In this document: positions 12,185 through 23,400 of the stretch, piece by piece | Numbering within the stretch: the stretch's first letter is position 1 | How the letters are laid out: each line of letters begins with the position of its first letter | From: Asterias rubens | Lineage: Eukaryota > Echinodermata > Asteroidea > Forcipulatida > Asteriidae | DNA length: 64,000 nucleotides | Reading direction: 5' to 3' | NCBI RefSeq assembly: GCF_902459465.1 | Contig: NC_047066.1 | Coordinates: forward strand, 8,683,047-8,747,046 | The notes under the pieces: model-generated | What the model saw: the letters and a program-made list of their open reading frames with translations, nothing else | Told to the model about the DNA's origin: nothing | Database searches by the model: none | Made by a program: the position numbers and the translations under genes

Positions 12185-15100
12185 ATGGGGCAGACGATAC
12201 CCACAACCCTGTACTTCGTTTTCTTCGCCATCTTGACTGGAGGATCATGGACAAGCTGGCATGTTGCATCAGCTGCCACTACACAGGGGGCGACAACGGA
12301 TTCTACCACCACAGTGGTGACGACAACGGAGCATGCCACTACACAGGGGGCGACAACGGACACTGCCACCACTACACAGGGGGCGACAACGGACCCTGCA
12401 ACTACACAGTGGGCGACAACGGACTCTACCACTACACAGGGGGCGACAACAGACCCTGCCACTACACAGTGGGCGACAACGGACTCTACCACTACACAGG
12501 GGGCGACAACAGACCCTGCCACTACACAGTGGGCGACAACGGACTCTGCCACTACACAGGGGGCGACAACAGACCCTGCCACTACACAGTGGACGACAAC
12601 GGACTCTGCCACTACACAGGGGGCGACAACAGACCCTGCCACTACACAGTGGACGACAACGGACTCTGCCACTACACAGGGGGCGACAACAGACCCTGCT
12701 ACCACTACACAGGGGACGACAACGGATCCTGTGACAACAGAAGTGGCGACAACCAGTCAAACAACGCATGATGCGACAACGGATCCTGCGACAACAGACG
12801 ATGCGACAACTGGTTATGTGACCACTCATGAGACAACACCCAATACTCAACTTGAGACAACATCGGATTCCGTGACTCATCATGAAACTACATCCGTGAC
12901 TCATGAGACAGCATATGTGACTCAAAAGGCGACAGCATCTGTGACCCCAAAGGCGACCGCATCTGTGACCCCAAAGGTGACAGCACCCGTGACCTTGGCA
13001 ACAACCTCCACACCACCAGCTTTGGCGACCATCATTCTAGGAGTCATTTTAGCACTAATGTTTCTCATCGTGATTATCGCAATGGTACTTCTTTGGCACA
13101 GGGGAACTCTGCCGTCGTGGATGACCAGATCGTAAGTTAGCGTTAAGGCATTGCCATTAAATTTATATCAAAAATGTCCATGGAAGATGTTACTTTAATA
13201 AAATGTTAAAGTTGCATCCGGGATAAATGTTATTTGTTTTTTTTTCATACACTGATGTGTACTCAGAACTTTTCCGGGCTATGTGAAAACAAAACCACAC
13301 CGGGCATTTTACTCGGGTGGGATTCGCACCCACGACCTTTTGTTTTTGTGAAAAAAGGTAATCACATGTGTTTTACTTGGTAAGATGTTGTTGTGTATCT
13401 GTTGTTACATTTGACCTGACAATCAGATTGTTAGACCTTGTATAGATTTCAGTTGTTTTCAGTCACAACCGGAAAAGGTTTTAGAGAAAACGCACCGAGA
13501 TGGCAAATTAAAGGTACTTAACACATTGAAATTTGGTAACTGCCAATCATAGTATTCTCACTTGGTGTATCTCAACATCATGCATAATAACAAATCTGTG
13601 AACATTTGAACTCAATTGGTCATCAAAGTTGCAAGCGAACAAGGACGAAAAACACCCTATATAAATTAGTTGCACAGATTCCTGACAAAAGGCTACGTGT
13701 CTAAAGTCTGATAATTATTGAGTGAGAAATTACCTCTCTCTAAAACATAAATACCGTTTCTCACAGTGTTCTATAACTATACTACCAACATCTCTCCATA
13801 GCTCGTAACCAAGTAACTTTTTATGCTGACAGTTATTTTGAGTAATTACCAAAATAGTGTAGGCCTACAGTGCCTTAAATGCTACTAGTGCAGTTTGCGT
13901 TACCAGTTCATGTACCCAAATGTCCTCTTTTGAAAGTGTTTTTAACGTAGTGTCCATTGGATGAAACAAGGGTTAGGTATTTCTATACCTCTATGGGTCT
14001 CCGAAGTTTACAGCCATTGCAATCGTGATAATTTGCAGTTGTAATAATTTAAACAGATTCATGCTTTAAGAAAGGAACAAACACTCAAAAATTATAATAC
14101 TTATTTTTTTCTTTTCTTGTAGAAGATCGAGGAGTCCATCTGATGTCGAGATGCAAAAGACAGGTAAGACATTTGCCCATAAAACAAAAAATAAAACCAT
14201 GTTTAGCGTCCCCGCCCGCTTCCATTTTAGAGGCCGCCTTCTTTATATTGTTTTACCGTTTTCTCAAAAGGTAAAGCATTTCATGGACTAATATTTCAAG
14301 AGAAGTCTTTCACCATTACCTTCTGTAAACCCTGTAAATTATTTGTAAATCTGTGAACTTTTGTTTCTGTACCGAAAGGGTCCAATGGCTTTAAAGTTTT
14401 TTAATGACCCTTTTTCAGTTACAAACAAAAAGGATAAACGATCTCAGCAAAAAGAAACATTAAAAAAAACCCAAAGCCGTCTGTGCCTATAAATAAACAA
14501 AAACATTCTTCTTTTTTTCATAATGGGAGGACGTTTTTGTTCACAATGGGAGGACGTTAAACGTTTTTTGGGCCTAAATAAATTTGTTCTCCTCTTAGCC
14601 CCTGGCTCGCGGTCACCTGCTTCGAAAAAAATTCGAAAAAATAGCAAAGCCGTTTGTGGCTATAAAAAAAAGTAAAAACCTTCTTCTTCCATTTTTTCTT
14701 CAAGATGGGAGGACGTTAAACATTTTGTTTTATTTGGCCTATATAATTGTTTTCTCCTTTTAGCCCCTGGCTCGCGGTCACCTGCTTCAACACCACTGGT
14801 TCAAAGTGGAGAGGACTCCGAATACGCCGAGGTAAATCCGATTGATCTCAAAACTGCTGCACAAGACGATGACATACACGTCTATAGTAATATCGAAGTT
14901 AACCAGCAGAACCCGAGAGGTGTTCAACGGTACGTACCCCACAAGAAGGGACCAACCCCAGGGGTGTCGAACCAGCCTCCCGGGGGAAGCGATCACACAG
15001 ATCCATCTGATGTCGAGATGCAAAAGCAAGGTAAGACATTTGCCCATAAAACAAAAAATAAAACCATATTTAGCGCCCCGCCCACTTCCATTTCAGAGGC

Positions 15101-17291
15101 CGCCTTCTTTAAAGTTTTTTAAATGACTTTTGAAATATTGTTTACCCCGATTTTTTGTTATGTTTACAAATATAAGGGTAAACGATCTCACCAAAAAAAA
15201 AACATTTCGAAAAAATAGCAAAGCCGTTGTTGCCTATACAAAAAAGTAAAAACCTCCTTCTTTCATTTTTTTTTCAAGATGGGCGGACGTTAAACATTTT
15301 GTTTTATTTGGCCTATATAATTGTTTTCTCCTTTTAGCCCCTGGCTCGCGGTCACCTGCTTCAACACCACTGGTTCAAAGTGGAGAGGACTCCGAATACG
15401 CCGAGGTAAATCCGATTGATCTCAAAACTGCTGCACAAGACGATGACATACACGTCTATAGTGACATCGAAGTTAACCAGCAGAACCCGAGAGGTGTTCA
15501 ACGGTACGTACCCCACAAGAAGGGACCATCCCCAGGGGTGTCGTACCGGCCTCCCGGGGGAAGCGACCACAAAGATCCATCTGATGTCGAGATGCAAACT
15601 TCAGGTAAGCTCTCTGCTCATCTTTCTTACAAAATTAAGGCCCAAGCCGCCCCTATTTATGGGTGCGTTCGATTAGCTTCCCTGGGTCGACCCCGGTCTG
15701 CCCCCGGTACGTTCGAATAGCTTTGACGTCATTCCATGGGCTCACCCGGGTCAGCCCGAAGTGCCCTGCTTGTGAAGTGGGTCACTTGGGGTTGCCCCAG
15801 GTACATGACGTCACCACGAGAAGGTGAGTGATCGTTCGATTAGCTCTTGTCAGGGGCTCACCAGAGTGAGCACCGCGGGGTCGAACAAGGAAAGCTAATC
15901 GATCGCACCCAAATACAGTTAGGAGAAAAGAAGAACAATCAAGACACACCCATTGTGTCATGATCATGATCATGATCATCTTCATCATCACAATCATCCT
16001 TATTCCCATCATTTAGGCTGTGTTTATCCAGTGTAAGATCTAGCCCTCCTCATGTCGACGCCATTCATTTGAATTTCTTGCAGTTCTTGTCCAAGTTGCT
16101 CCTGCATAAACCCTGCTGTCATCTCTCCATCTTCTTTGTCTACCTCTTTTACTTTTCCCTGTCCTTGGTTGCCAATCCACTACTCCTGTTGTCCATCTGT
16201 TGTCATTTCTTAGGGCAGTGTGTGAGCAGATCTCCATTGTGTATTTTCCTCTTAAAATGAAAACTTTTAGCCCCTGATTCGCGGCTACCAGTTTCTGTAT
16301 TCCTGGTTCCGTAGAGAGTAAAGTCAAAACCATTTTGTGCATGTTCCTCTTAAAATTTAATAACTTTCTCCTTTTAGCCCCTGGTTAACGGCTACCAGTT
16401 TCTGTGTCACTGGTCCCAAGTAGAGAGTCAAGCCACAACCATTGTGCATGTTCCTTTTAAAATTTAAAACTTTCTCACTTTAGCCCCTGGTTGACGGCTA
16501 CCAGTTTCTGTGTCACTGGTCCCAAGAAGAGAGTCAAGCCACAACCATTGTGCATGTTCCTGTTACAATTTAAAACTTTCTCATTTGAGCCCCTGATTGG
16601 CAGCTACCAGTTTCTGTATCACTAATTCCAAGTATACAGCCAAGCCACAAACATTTTGTGCTTGTTTCTCTTCAGGCCAAATAAAAATTAAAACATGTTT
16701 GGCCCAGCCCGCTTCCATTTCACAGGCCGCCTCATTTTTTTTATTTTATGATTTTTTAAAATACTTTTTCCCCCCGAATTTTTTGTTTTTGTTTACGAAT
16801 AACAAATGATATATTTTAAAGATCTCAGCAAATATGTGTCGGGCAGCCTTAAAAACAAAACAAAAAACCCTTCTTCCCTTTTTCAAAAAGGGAGGACGCT
16901 AAGATTTTATCTGGCCTAAAATGCAAACTTTCTCCTTTTAGCCCCTGACTCGCAGCTACCAGCTTCAAAACCACTGGTTCAAAGTGAAGAGGACTCCGAA
17001 TACGCCGAGGTAACACCGATTGATCTCAAAACTGGCGCACAGGACGATGACATACGCGTCTATAGCAATATCGAAGTCAACCAACAGCAACAAGGAGGTG
17101 TTCCACGGTCCGTAGCACATAAGAAGAGACCATCCCCAGGGGTGCCCAGCCAGCCCGCCGCGGGAAGCGATCGCAAACCCCCGAAGCTGCCGACCAAAAG
17201 AACCGTGCAGCAAGACTTAGGCCTGTACGAGATTCCAGACGTAAAAACTGGCAGCACTGCTAACGAGGAGGATGCTACAGATCACTTCTAA
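12185..17291 (+). CDS. Gene A: mucin-like type I membrane protein with ITIM-type tyrosine tail (623 aa)
   Basis: Exons are 12185-13131, 14123-14163, 14764-15030, 15338-15604 and 16942-17291, all GT/AG and in phase, with stop TAA at 17289. Exon 1 encodes a signal peptide (MGQTIPTTLYFVFFAILTGG...), a long Thr/Ala mucin domain of alternating TTQGATTDPA/TTQWATTDSA units (about residues 30-190), a VT-rich stalk, and a TM segment (ATIILGVILALMFLIVIIAM). Exon 2 is a 41-nt linker. Exons 3, 4 and 5 are copies of one tail module carrying SEYAEV, a true S-x-Y-x-x-V ITIM, and HVYSNIEV or close variants. The last exon adds LYEIPD (YxxP). The likely role is a heavily O-glycosylated surface receptor or sialomucin whose tail could bind SH2 proteins; this is inferred. 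The start is the first ATG after the TATA box. The family is unnamed to me. Confidence 0.85.
12276..12730 (+). repeat. 60-bp coding minisatellite (mucin VNTR) of gene A
   Basis: A 60-bp unit, itself two 30-bp half-units (cacagggggcgacaacagac / cacagtgggcgacaacggac), is repeated about five times at 12361-12660 with partial units on each side. The unit has no stop codon in several frames on both strands, so long spurious frames overlay it. Gene B carries far fewer units. Confidence 0.92.
13246..13345 (-). mobile_element. tRNA-derived SINE fragment in gene A intron 1
   Basis: It carries a reverse-strand B-box-like sequence (GGGTGCGAATCCCACC) next to 'cactgatgtgtactcagaac', matching the better copies at 55714-55880 and 57752-57922. 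Confidence 0.65.
13508..13879 (+). repeat. Dispersed GGACAC-family repeat in gene A intron 1
   Basis: A diverged near full-length copy runs from 'attaaaggtacttaacac' to 'ctacagtgccttaaat'. It is matched in gene B at 21429-21800. Confidence 0.65.
14597..14640 (+). pseudogene. Truncated tail-exon remnant in gene A intron 2
   Basis: The acceptor-like 'cctcttag' and the next 30 bases copy the start of the tail exon (compare 14764). The sequence then turns into A-rich intron and has no tyrosine motif or donor. The equivalent in gene B is at about 22515. Confidence 0.6.
15658..15912. mobile_element. GC-rich MITE with GGGTGCG terminal inverted repeats
   Basis: The left end is GGGTGCGTTCGATTAGCTT and the right end AAGCTAATCGATCGCACCC, an inverted pair of about 19 bases with one mismatch. 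Internal inverted segments include GGGTCGACCCCGG. It lies in gene A intron 4 right after the exon 4 donor; gene B has the same insertion at 23578-23832. No transposase is present. Confidence 0.7.
15958..16000. repeat. Trinucleotide/ATGATC microsatellite
   Basis: Runs of 'atgatc' and 'atcatc' occur here. The gene B counterpart (23878-23920) has a different run length, so the tract is length-variable between the two units. Confidence 0.6.
16030..16205 (-). mobile_element. LINE ORF tail remnant (RTE-like), gene A intron 4
   Basis: On the minus strand one frame reads WQPRTGKSKRGRQRRWRDD and then AGATWTRTARN, the same C-terminal LINE signature as at 3595-3840. It is truncated, and duplicated with the unit at 23950-24125. 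Confidence 0.6.
16264..16680 (+). repeat. Four ~106-bp tandem decayed tail-exon starts (gene A)
   Basis: Copies begin after tag/gag at 16271, 16378, 16484 and 16590. Each starts like the tail exon (cccctg-a/g-tt...gctaccag) but soon runs into stops and has no donor or tyrosine codon. Gene B keeps three copies (24191, 24298, 24404). They look like eroded leftovers of extra tail-exon duplications. Confidence 0.7.
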
Positions 17292-17321
17292 AGAAAGTTA
17301 ATTATACCTTTGTCTTAATCC

Positions 17322-18070
17322 TTAAAGGCACTGGACACTTCTGGCAATTACTCAAACTAATGTTAGCAACAACTTACTTGGTAATGAGCAATGGAGAGCT
17401 GTTGATAGAATAACATATTGTGGGAAACGGCTCCCTCTGAAGTAGCCTATAGTTTTTGAGAAAGAGGTAATTTCTCACTCGAATAATATAGGTTTTCTCG
17501 GTCAATTTCGGCAAATGAGCAGCCAATTTAACCACCAAGCTATTCTATTTCGCGCGAAATCGAATGCTATTAAAAAGGGTCATTCGATTACGTTTTATGA
17601 TTCGTCAAATGTAATGTTGCGTCATTCGAATTAACAAAACAATAATTCAATTTAACAATTCATCAAAACTGCATTCAAATTCGCAGACGCTTCTTGAGGC
17701 GTGTGTGTCACGAAAAAGAATGACGATACGCTAAATAGGACATCAGAGTGACAAAGGAATTTGACTCGACTCAAAACGAAATTGAATGGTCGAATTCTGA
17801 ATATGAAACGCAGTAACAACTGGAGAGGCAAAACAGCTTTAATTCGAACGCATGAAAATGAAATTGATTGCTCATTTGCCGAATTTGACTGAGGAAACCT
17901 ATTGTAGACTTTAGCTGAAGCCTTCTATGCATCTGACGAAAGCACACAGAGTAATTCAACAAGGTTGTTTTTTCTTTAAATATACTCTTGCAAGTTCGAT
18001 GACCAATAATATTGAGCCGAAATTTTCATATTTTGTTGAGTCAATCACAAAATGACGGACGGTGTTTAAT
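17322..18070 (-). repeat. GGACAC-family repeat in gene A 3' flank, split by an inserted MITE
   Basis: A reverse-oriented copy starts 'cttaaaggcactggacac' at 17322, is interrupted at about 17496-17902, and resumes to about 18070. Confidence 0.65.
17496..17903. mobile_element. MITE with ATAGGTTTTCTCGGTCAATT-type inverted ends
   Basis: The left end (ATAGGTTTTCTCGGTCAATT, then TCGGCAAATGAGCA) is mirrored at the right end (TGCTCATTTGCCGAATTTGA, then CTGAGGAAACCTAT). It is nested in a dispersed repeat. The copy after gene B (25246-25555) has lost about 100 internal bases. Confidence 0.7.
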
Positions 18071-18448
18071 AGTTGACAAAGTAAAAAAGAATCCAAGCAG
18101 TTTCGAGACATATCATGATTTTCTACTTCTAAAACAATTTTCCAACCATAAGAATTTCAATTCGTTTCATAACAGACGCTTTTTATAGCCCCAAATCACC
18201 CAATCCAGGGCAACGTGCCCCTTTATTATTTTTAGTAGTACTAGATATATGGTAACAGTATGCGATTTGACTTCTTTTTTTATGGTGGGAGGCGGGGTAT
18301 AGTATAGTTCCATTCTGTTATGCGATATTTAACATGTATTTGTGGTTTTGGGTTGATACAAAGTTTGTTTTCGGTAGGAACGTTTCATTATTATCTGTTC
18401 AAAAAATATATATAATTTTCTCAGAAAATTAGCAATTTTAGCTAATTA

Positions 18449-18454
18449 AATAAA
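18449..18454 (+). terminator. Possible poly(A) signal, gene A
   Basis: AATAAA is the first such hexamer I see after the gene A stop, giving a 3' UTR of about 1.15 kb that would include repeat DNA. Assignment is tentative. Confidence 0.25.
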
Positions 18455-18714
18455 TTATACATTTTATTTGTCAAATTGACATATAAAAAAAAAATGAAGT
18501 GTATATTTTCTATAATTATTTTCTGTTGTATCTTTATGTAAAGAACATTGTATTTTCTTATAGAAAACTATTTGCATATTGCGTAACTTGCATGTACATA
18601 TTAATTTAATACAAGTACAGTCATAATGTTGAATTGGGGTTACAAATGGGCATTGCAATATCAAGTTGCATCTATCTTTGTTTTGATTGCACACAGAAGG
18701 TGCTTTAAAGGGTC

Positions 18715-19038
18715 TGGATACTTTTGTTGGACAAAAATCACAATGTCCACAGATTTATTTTAAACTTACACAGTTTGAAAAGAATGATAGAAGAAAGCTT
18801 CCCTGAAAATATTGGTGGCTGAGGTGCTGTAGTTTTTGAGAAATGAGTAAAACAATGTCATGCAAATAATTTTCGTCTCAGTGATCATGAGACGAAAATT
18901 ATTTTAGCATTGTAAAAACGTATTTTCATGACATTGTTTTACTCATTTCTCAAAAACTACAGCACCTCAGCCACCAATATTTTCAGGGAAACTTTCTTCT
19001 ATCATTCTTTTCAAACTGTGTAAGTTTAAAATAAATCT
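18715..19038. repeat. Long fold-back at the junction between duplication units
   Basis: 18751-18862 is followed, after a central palindrome (18864-18904), by its reverse complement at 18927-19038: 112 bases with one mismatch. In the matching element after gene B (26159-26541) the right arm is clearly diverged and runs on to a normal end. The perfect arm in unit 1 therefore looks newly made when the duplication formed. Confidence 0.85.
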
Positions 19039-20097
19039 CAATATTTTGAGACCTCGGAATCTAATTATGAGGTCTCGAAATCGAATTCAAATATTTTAGT
19101 GAGCAATAACTTCTTTCTCAAAATCTTGGAGAGCTGTTGATAGTAAGACATTGTGAGAAACGGCTTCCTCCCAAGTAACGTAGTTTTCGAGAAAGAAGTA
19201 ATTTTCCACTAGAATATTTGAATTTGATTTCGAGACCTCAAAATTAGATTTTGAGGTCTCGAAATCAAGCATCTGAAAGCACACAACTTCGTGTGACAAG
19301 GGTGTTTTTTTCTTCCACTCTCTTAACTTTGACGGCCAATTGACCAATTGAGCTCAAATTTTTAGTGGGTGTGTTATTTTGTGCATTATCTTGAGATACA
19401 CCAAGTGAGAAGACTGGTCTTTGACAATAACCAAAGGTGTCCAGTGGCTCTAATGCATGACGAGATACTATAAATAAATCAAGGCCATTTTCGTTGTCCA
19501 CACGAAGAAAAAAACTCTTGAATATACGGGGATGTCCCTTTTAACTTATTTGAATAACAATACAATATGTAGGGCCTATTGTGGTGATCCGCATGCCACC
19601 ACGTAGGAGGGATTAAGACTTGTACAAAATGTTTTAACCTTCTTAAAAGAAGTAGAAGTTAAACAAGTTACTAGACCAAGCTCAGAAGTGGAAACGTGGA
19701 TGGTAACTTTGCTACTTCCGTGTTGTTGCAGTGCTCTAATGATTCGGGATTGCGGGAACTGCTGTATTGTACTTCTTAGGTCATCAGCACCGCCATTATG
19801 TATATGTCTCGTGGCCGGTCTGCAGTTGGCATTGGAACAACGTTTTCCTTTGATTTCTATGTGTTATGATGCATGCATGTATTTTCCATTGATCATTATA
19901 AAAAAGAAGTCCAGAAGACTATCGGTTTCAATAACGTACACATTATTGCTATACGTTAAGATCTCTTTTGAGATAAGCGTGTGTATACGAATTCGGAACT
20001 GATGGACAACCGATTTCCTTTCGTATTTTTCATTTGCAGAAATCGGAAATTTAGGTGCTCAAAATCACAATTTTTGTTAGTTTGTCTGCTTCAGGTG

Positions 20098-20105
20098 TGA
20101 CGTCA
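20098..20105. promoter_or_regulatory. CRE palindrome TGACGTCA upstream of gene B
   Basis: This is the counterpart of the site at 11817-11824. It is retained despite small indels nearby. Confidence 0.4.
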
Positions 20106-20431
20106 TTCAGGTAATTTGCCGTTATAGTCTTTTGCTCAATTTTGTATGAGCAGAAAACGTTGGTTGACTTTGAAACTATCGTGCACAGGGGTAAGATTAC
20201 GTTCTTTGCTGATGGACACACACAATTTTTGTTAAATATCGCTTTGGACTCACTATATAACTTTACGAGGTATAACTCACAGTCGCAGGCTGTCGTCCCA
20301 AAACACGCTATTTATGTGTTTTGCAAATTAAACTGCAATGAGGTGAAAAGGCCCACTGGATCACACCAGGAAGTTTGTCACAACTTGTTGAACCGTGCAG
20401 TTCAACAACGGCGACAACAACTTTGATCACT

Positions 20432-20439
20432 TATATAAG
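20432..20439 (+). promoter_or_regulatory. TATA box of gene B
   Basis: TATATAAG lies 53 bases upstream of the start codon, identical in sequence and spacing to gene A. The CRE is also retained, at 20098-20105. Confidence 0.6.
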
Positions 20440-20484
20440 TCAGTTTCACTGCACACGAACACGGAAACAAGTTTTGGTACCATC

Positions 20485-23400
20485 ATGGGGCAGACGATAC
20501 CCACAACCCTGTACTTCGTTTTCTTCGCCATCTTGACAGGGGGATCATGGACAAGCTGGCATGTTGCATCAGCTGCCACTACACAGGGGACGACAACGGA
20601 TTCTGCTACTACACAGTGGGTGACAACGGACTCTGCCACTACACAGGGGGCGACAACAGACCCTGCTACTACTACACAGGGGACGACAACGGATCCTGTG
20701 ACAACAGAAGTGGCGACAGCGAGTCAAACAACACATGATGCGACAACGGTTCCTGCGACAACAGACGATGCGACAACTGGTTATGTGACCACTCATGAGA
20801 CAACACCCAATACTCAACTTGAGACAACATCGGATTCCGTGACTAATCATGAAACTACATCCGTGACTCATGAGACAGCATCTGTGACCCCAAAGGTGAC
20901 AACACCCGTGACTTTGGCAACAACCTCCACACCACCAGCTTTGGCGACCATCATTCTAGGAGTCATTTTAGCACTAATGTTTCTCATCGTGATTATCGCA
21001 ATGGTACTTCTTTGGCACAGGGGAACTCTGCCGTCGTGGATGACCAGATCGTAAGTTAGCGTTAAGGCATTGCCATTAAATTTATATCAAAAATGTCCAT
21101 GGAAGATGTTACTTTAATAAAATGTTAAAGTTGCATCCGGGATAAATGTTATTTGTTTTTTTTTCATACACTGATGTGTACTCAGAACTTTTCCGGGCTA
21201 TGTGAAAACAAAACCACACCGGGCATTTTACTCGGGTGGGATTCGCACCCACGACCTTTTGTTTTTGTGAAAAAAGGTAATCACATGTGTTTTACTTGGT
21301 AAGATGTTGTTGTGTATCTGTTGTTACATTTGACCTGACAATCAGATTGTTAGACCTTGTATAGATTTCAGTTGTTTTCAGTCACAACCGGAAAAGGTTT
21401 TAGAGAAAACGCACCGAGATGGCAAATTAAAGGTACTTAACACATTGAAATTTGGTAACTGCCAATCATAGTATTCTCACTTGGTGTATCTCAACATCAT
21501 GCATAATAACAAATCTGTGAACATTTGAACTCAATTGGTCATCAAAGTTGCAAGCGAACAAGGACGAAAAACACCCTATATAAATTAGTTGCACAGATTC
21601 CTGACAAAAGGCTTCGTGTCTAAAGTCTGATAATTATTGAGTGAGAAATTACCTCTCTCTAAAACATAAAGACCGTTTCTCACAGTGTTCTATAACTATA
21701 CTACCAACATCTCTCCATAGCTCGTAACCAAGTAACTTTTTATGCTGACAATTATTTTGAGTAATTACCAAAATAGTGTAGGCCTACAGTGCCTTAAATG
21801 CTACTAGTGCAGTTTGCGTTACCAGTTCATGTACCCAAATGTCCTCTTTTGAAAGTGTTTTTAACGTAGTGTCCATTGGATAAAACAAGGGTTAGGTATT
21901 TCTATACCTCTATGGGTCTCCGAAGTTTACAGCCATTGCAATCGTGATAATTTGCAGTTGTAATAATTTAAACAGATTCATGCTTTAAGAAAGGAACAAA
22001 CACTCAAAAATTATAATACTTGTTTTTTTCTTTTCTTGTAGAAGATCGAGGAGTCCATCTGATGTCGAGATGCAAAAGACAGGTAAGACATTTGCCCATA
22101 AAACAAAAATTAAAACCATGTTTAGCGTCCCCGCCCGCTTCCATTTTAGAGGCTGCCTTCTTTATATTGTTTTACCGTTTTCTCAAAAAGTAAAGCATTT
22201 CATGGACTAATATTTCAAGGGAAGTCTTTCACCATTACCTTCTGTAAACCCTGTAAATTATTTGTAAATCTGTGAACTTTTTTTTCTGTACCGAAAGGGT
22301 CCAATGGCTTTAAAGTTTTTTAATGACCCTTTTTCAGTTACAAACAAAAAGGATAAACGATCTCAGCAAAAGAAAACATTTAAAAAAAACCAAAGCCGTC
22401 TGTGCCTATAAATAAACAAAAACATTCTTCCTTTTTTCATAATGGGAGGACGTTTTTGTTCACAATGGGAGGACGTTAAACGTTTTTTGGGCCTAACTAA
22501 ATTTGTTCTCCTCTTAGCCCCTGGCTTGCGGTCACCTGCTTCGAAAAAAATTCGAAAAAATAGCAAAGCCGTTTGTGGCTATAAAAAAAAGTAAAAACCT
22601 TCTTCTTCCATTTTTTTTTCAAAATGGGAGGACGTTAAACATTTTGTTTTATTTGGCCTATATAATTGTTTTCTCCTTTTAGCCCCTGGCTCGCGGTCAC
22701 CTGCTTCAACACCACTGGTTCAAAGTGGAGAGGACTCCGAATACGCCGAGGTAAATCCGATTGATCTCAAAACTGCTGCACAAGACGATGACATACACGT
22801 CTATAGTAATATCGAAGTTAACCAGCAGAACCCGAGAGGTGTTCAACGGTACGTACCCCACAAGAAGGGACCAACCCCAGGGGTGTCGAACCAGCCTCCC
22901 GGGGGAAGCGATCACACAGATCCATCTGATGTCGAGATGCAAAAGCAAGGTAAGACATTTGCCCATAAAACAAAAAATAAAACCATATTTAGCGCCCCGC
23001 CCACTTCCATTTCAGAGGCCGCCTTCTTTAAAGTTTTTTAAATGACTTTTGAAATATTGTTTACCCCGATTTTTTGTTATGTTTACAAATATAAGGGTAA
23101 ACGATCTCACCAAAAAAAAAAACATTTCGAAAAAATAGCAAAGCCGTTGTTGCCTATACAAAAAAGTAAAAACCTCCTTCTTCCATTTTTTTTTCAAGAT
23201 GGGCGGACGTTAAACATTTTGTTTTATTTGGCCTATATAATTGTTTTCTCCTTTTAGCCCCTGGCTCGCGGTCACCTGCTTCAACACCACTGGTTCAAAG
23301 TGGAGAGGACTCCGAATACGCCGAGGTAAATCCGATTGATCTCAAAACTGCTGCACAAGACGATGACATACACGTCTATAGTAATATCGAAGTTAACCAG

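Larger units (their letters stand above)
10764..19043. repeat. Tandem segmental duplication, unit 1 (gene A)
   Basis: From 'attttgagacctcgg' at about 10763, the sequence matches the stretch beginning at about 19043 almost base for base (offset 8280). It covers the upstream region, the first exon, introns and tail exons of gene A. The 3' flank aligns with unit 2 until about 18980. Unit 1 then ends in a perfect fold-back (see 18751-19038) fused to the start of unit 2. Confidence 0.88.

Noticed and set aside
12276-12730. Regular repeats as a CRISPR-like array
   Set aside because: There are no unique spacers; it is a coding minisatellite in a eukaryotic gene.
12127-12925. Long minus-strand and other-frame open frames over the mucin repeat (such as VVAGSVVAPCVVAESV runs)
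   Set aside because: The 30/60-bp repeat unit lacks stops in several frames, so all frames stay open. Only the plus frame with signal peptide, TM and splice-compatible end makes sense.
14444-15126. Small frames on both strands around gene A tail exons
   Set aside because: They are other-frame readings of the duplicated tail exon and its intron. The true frame is set by splice phase.
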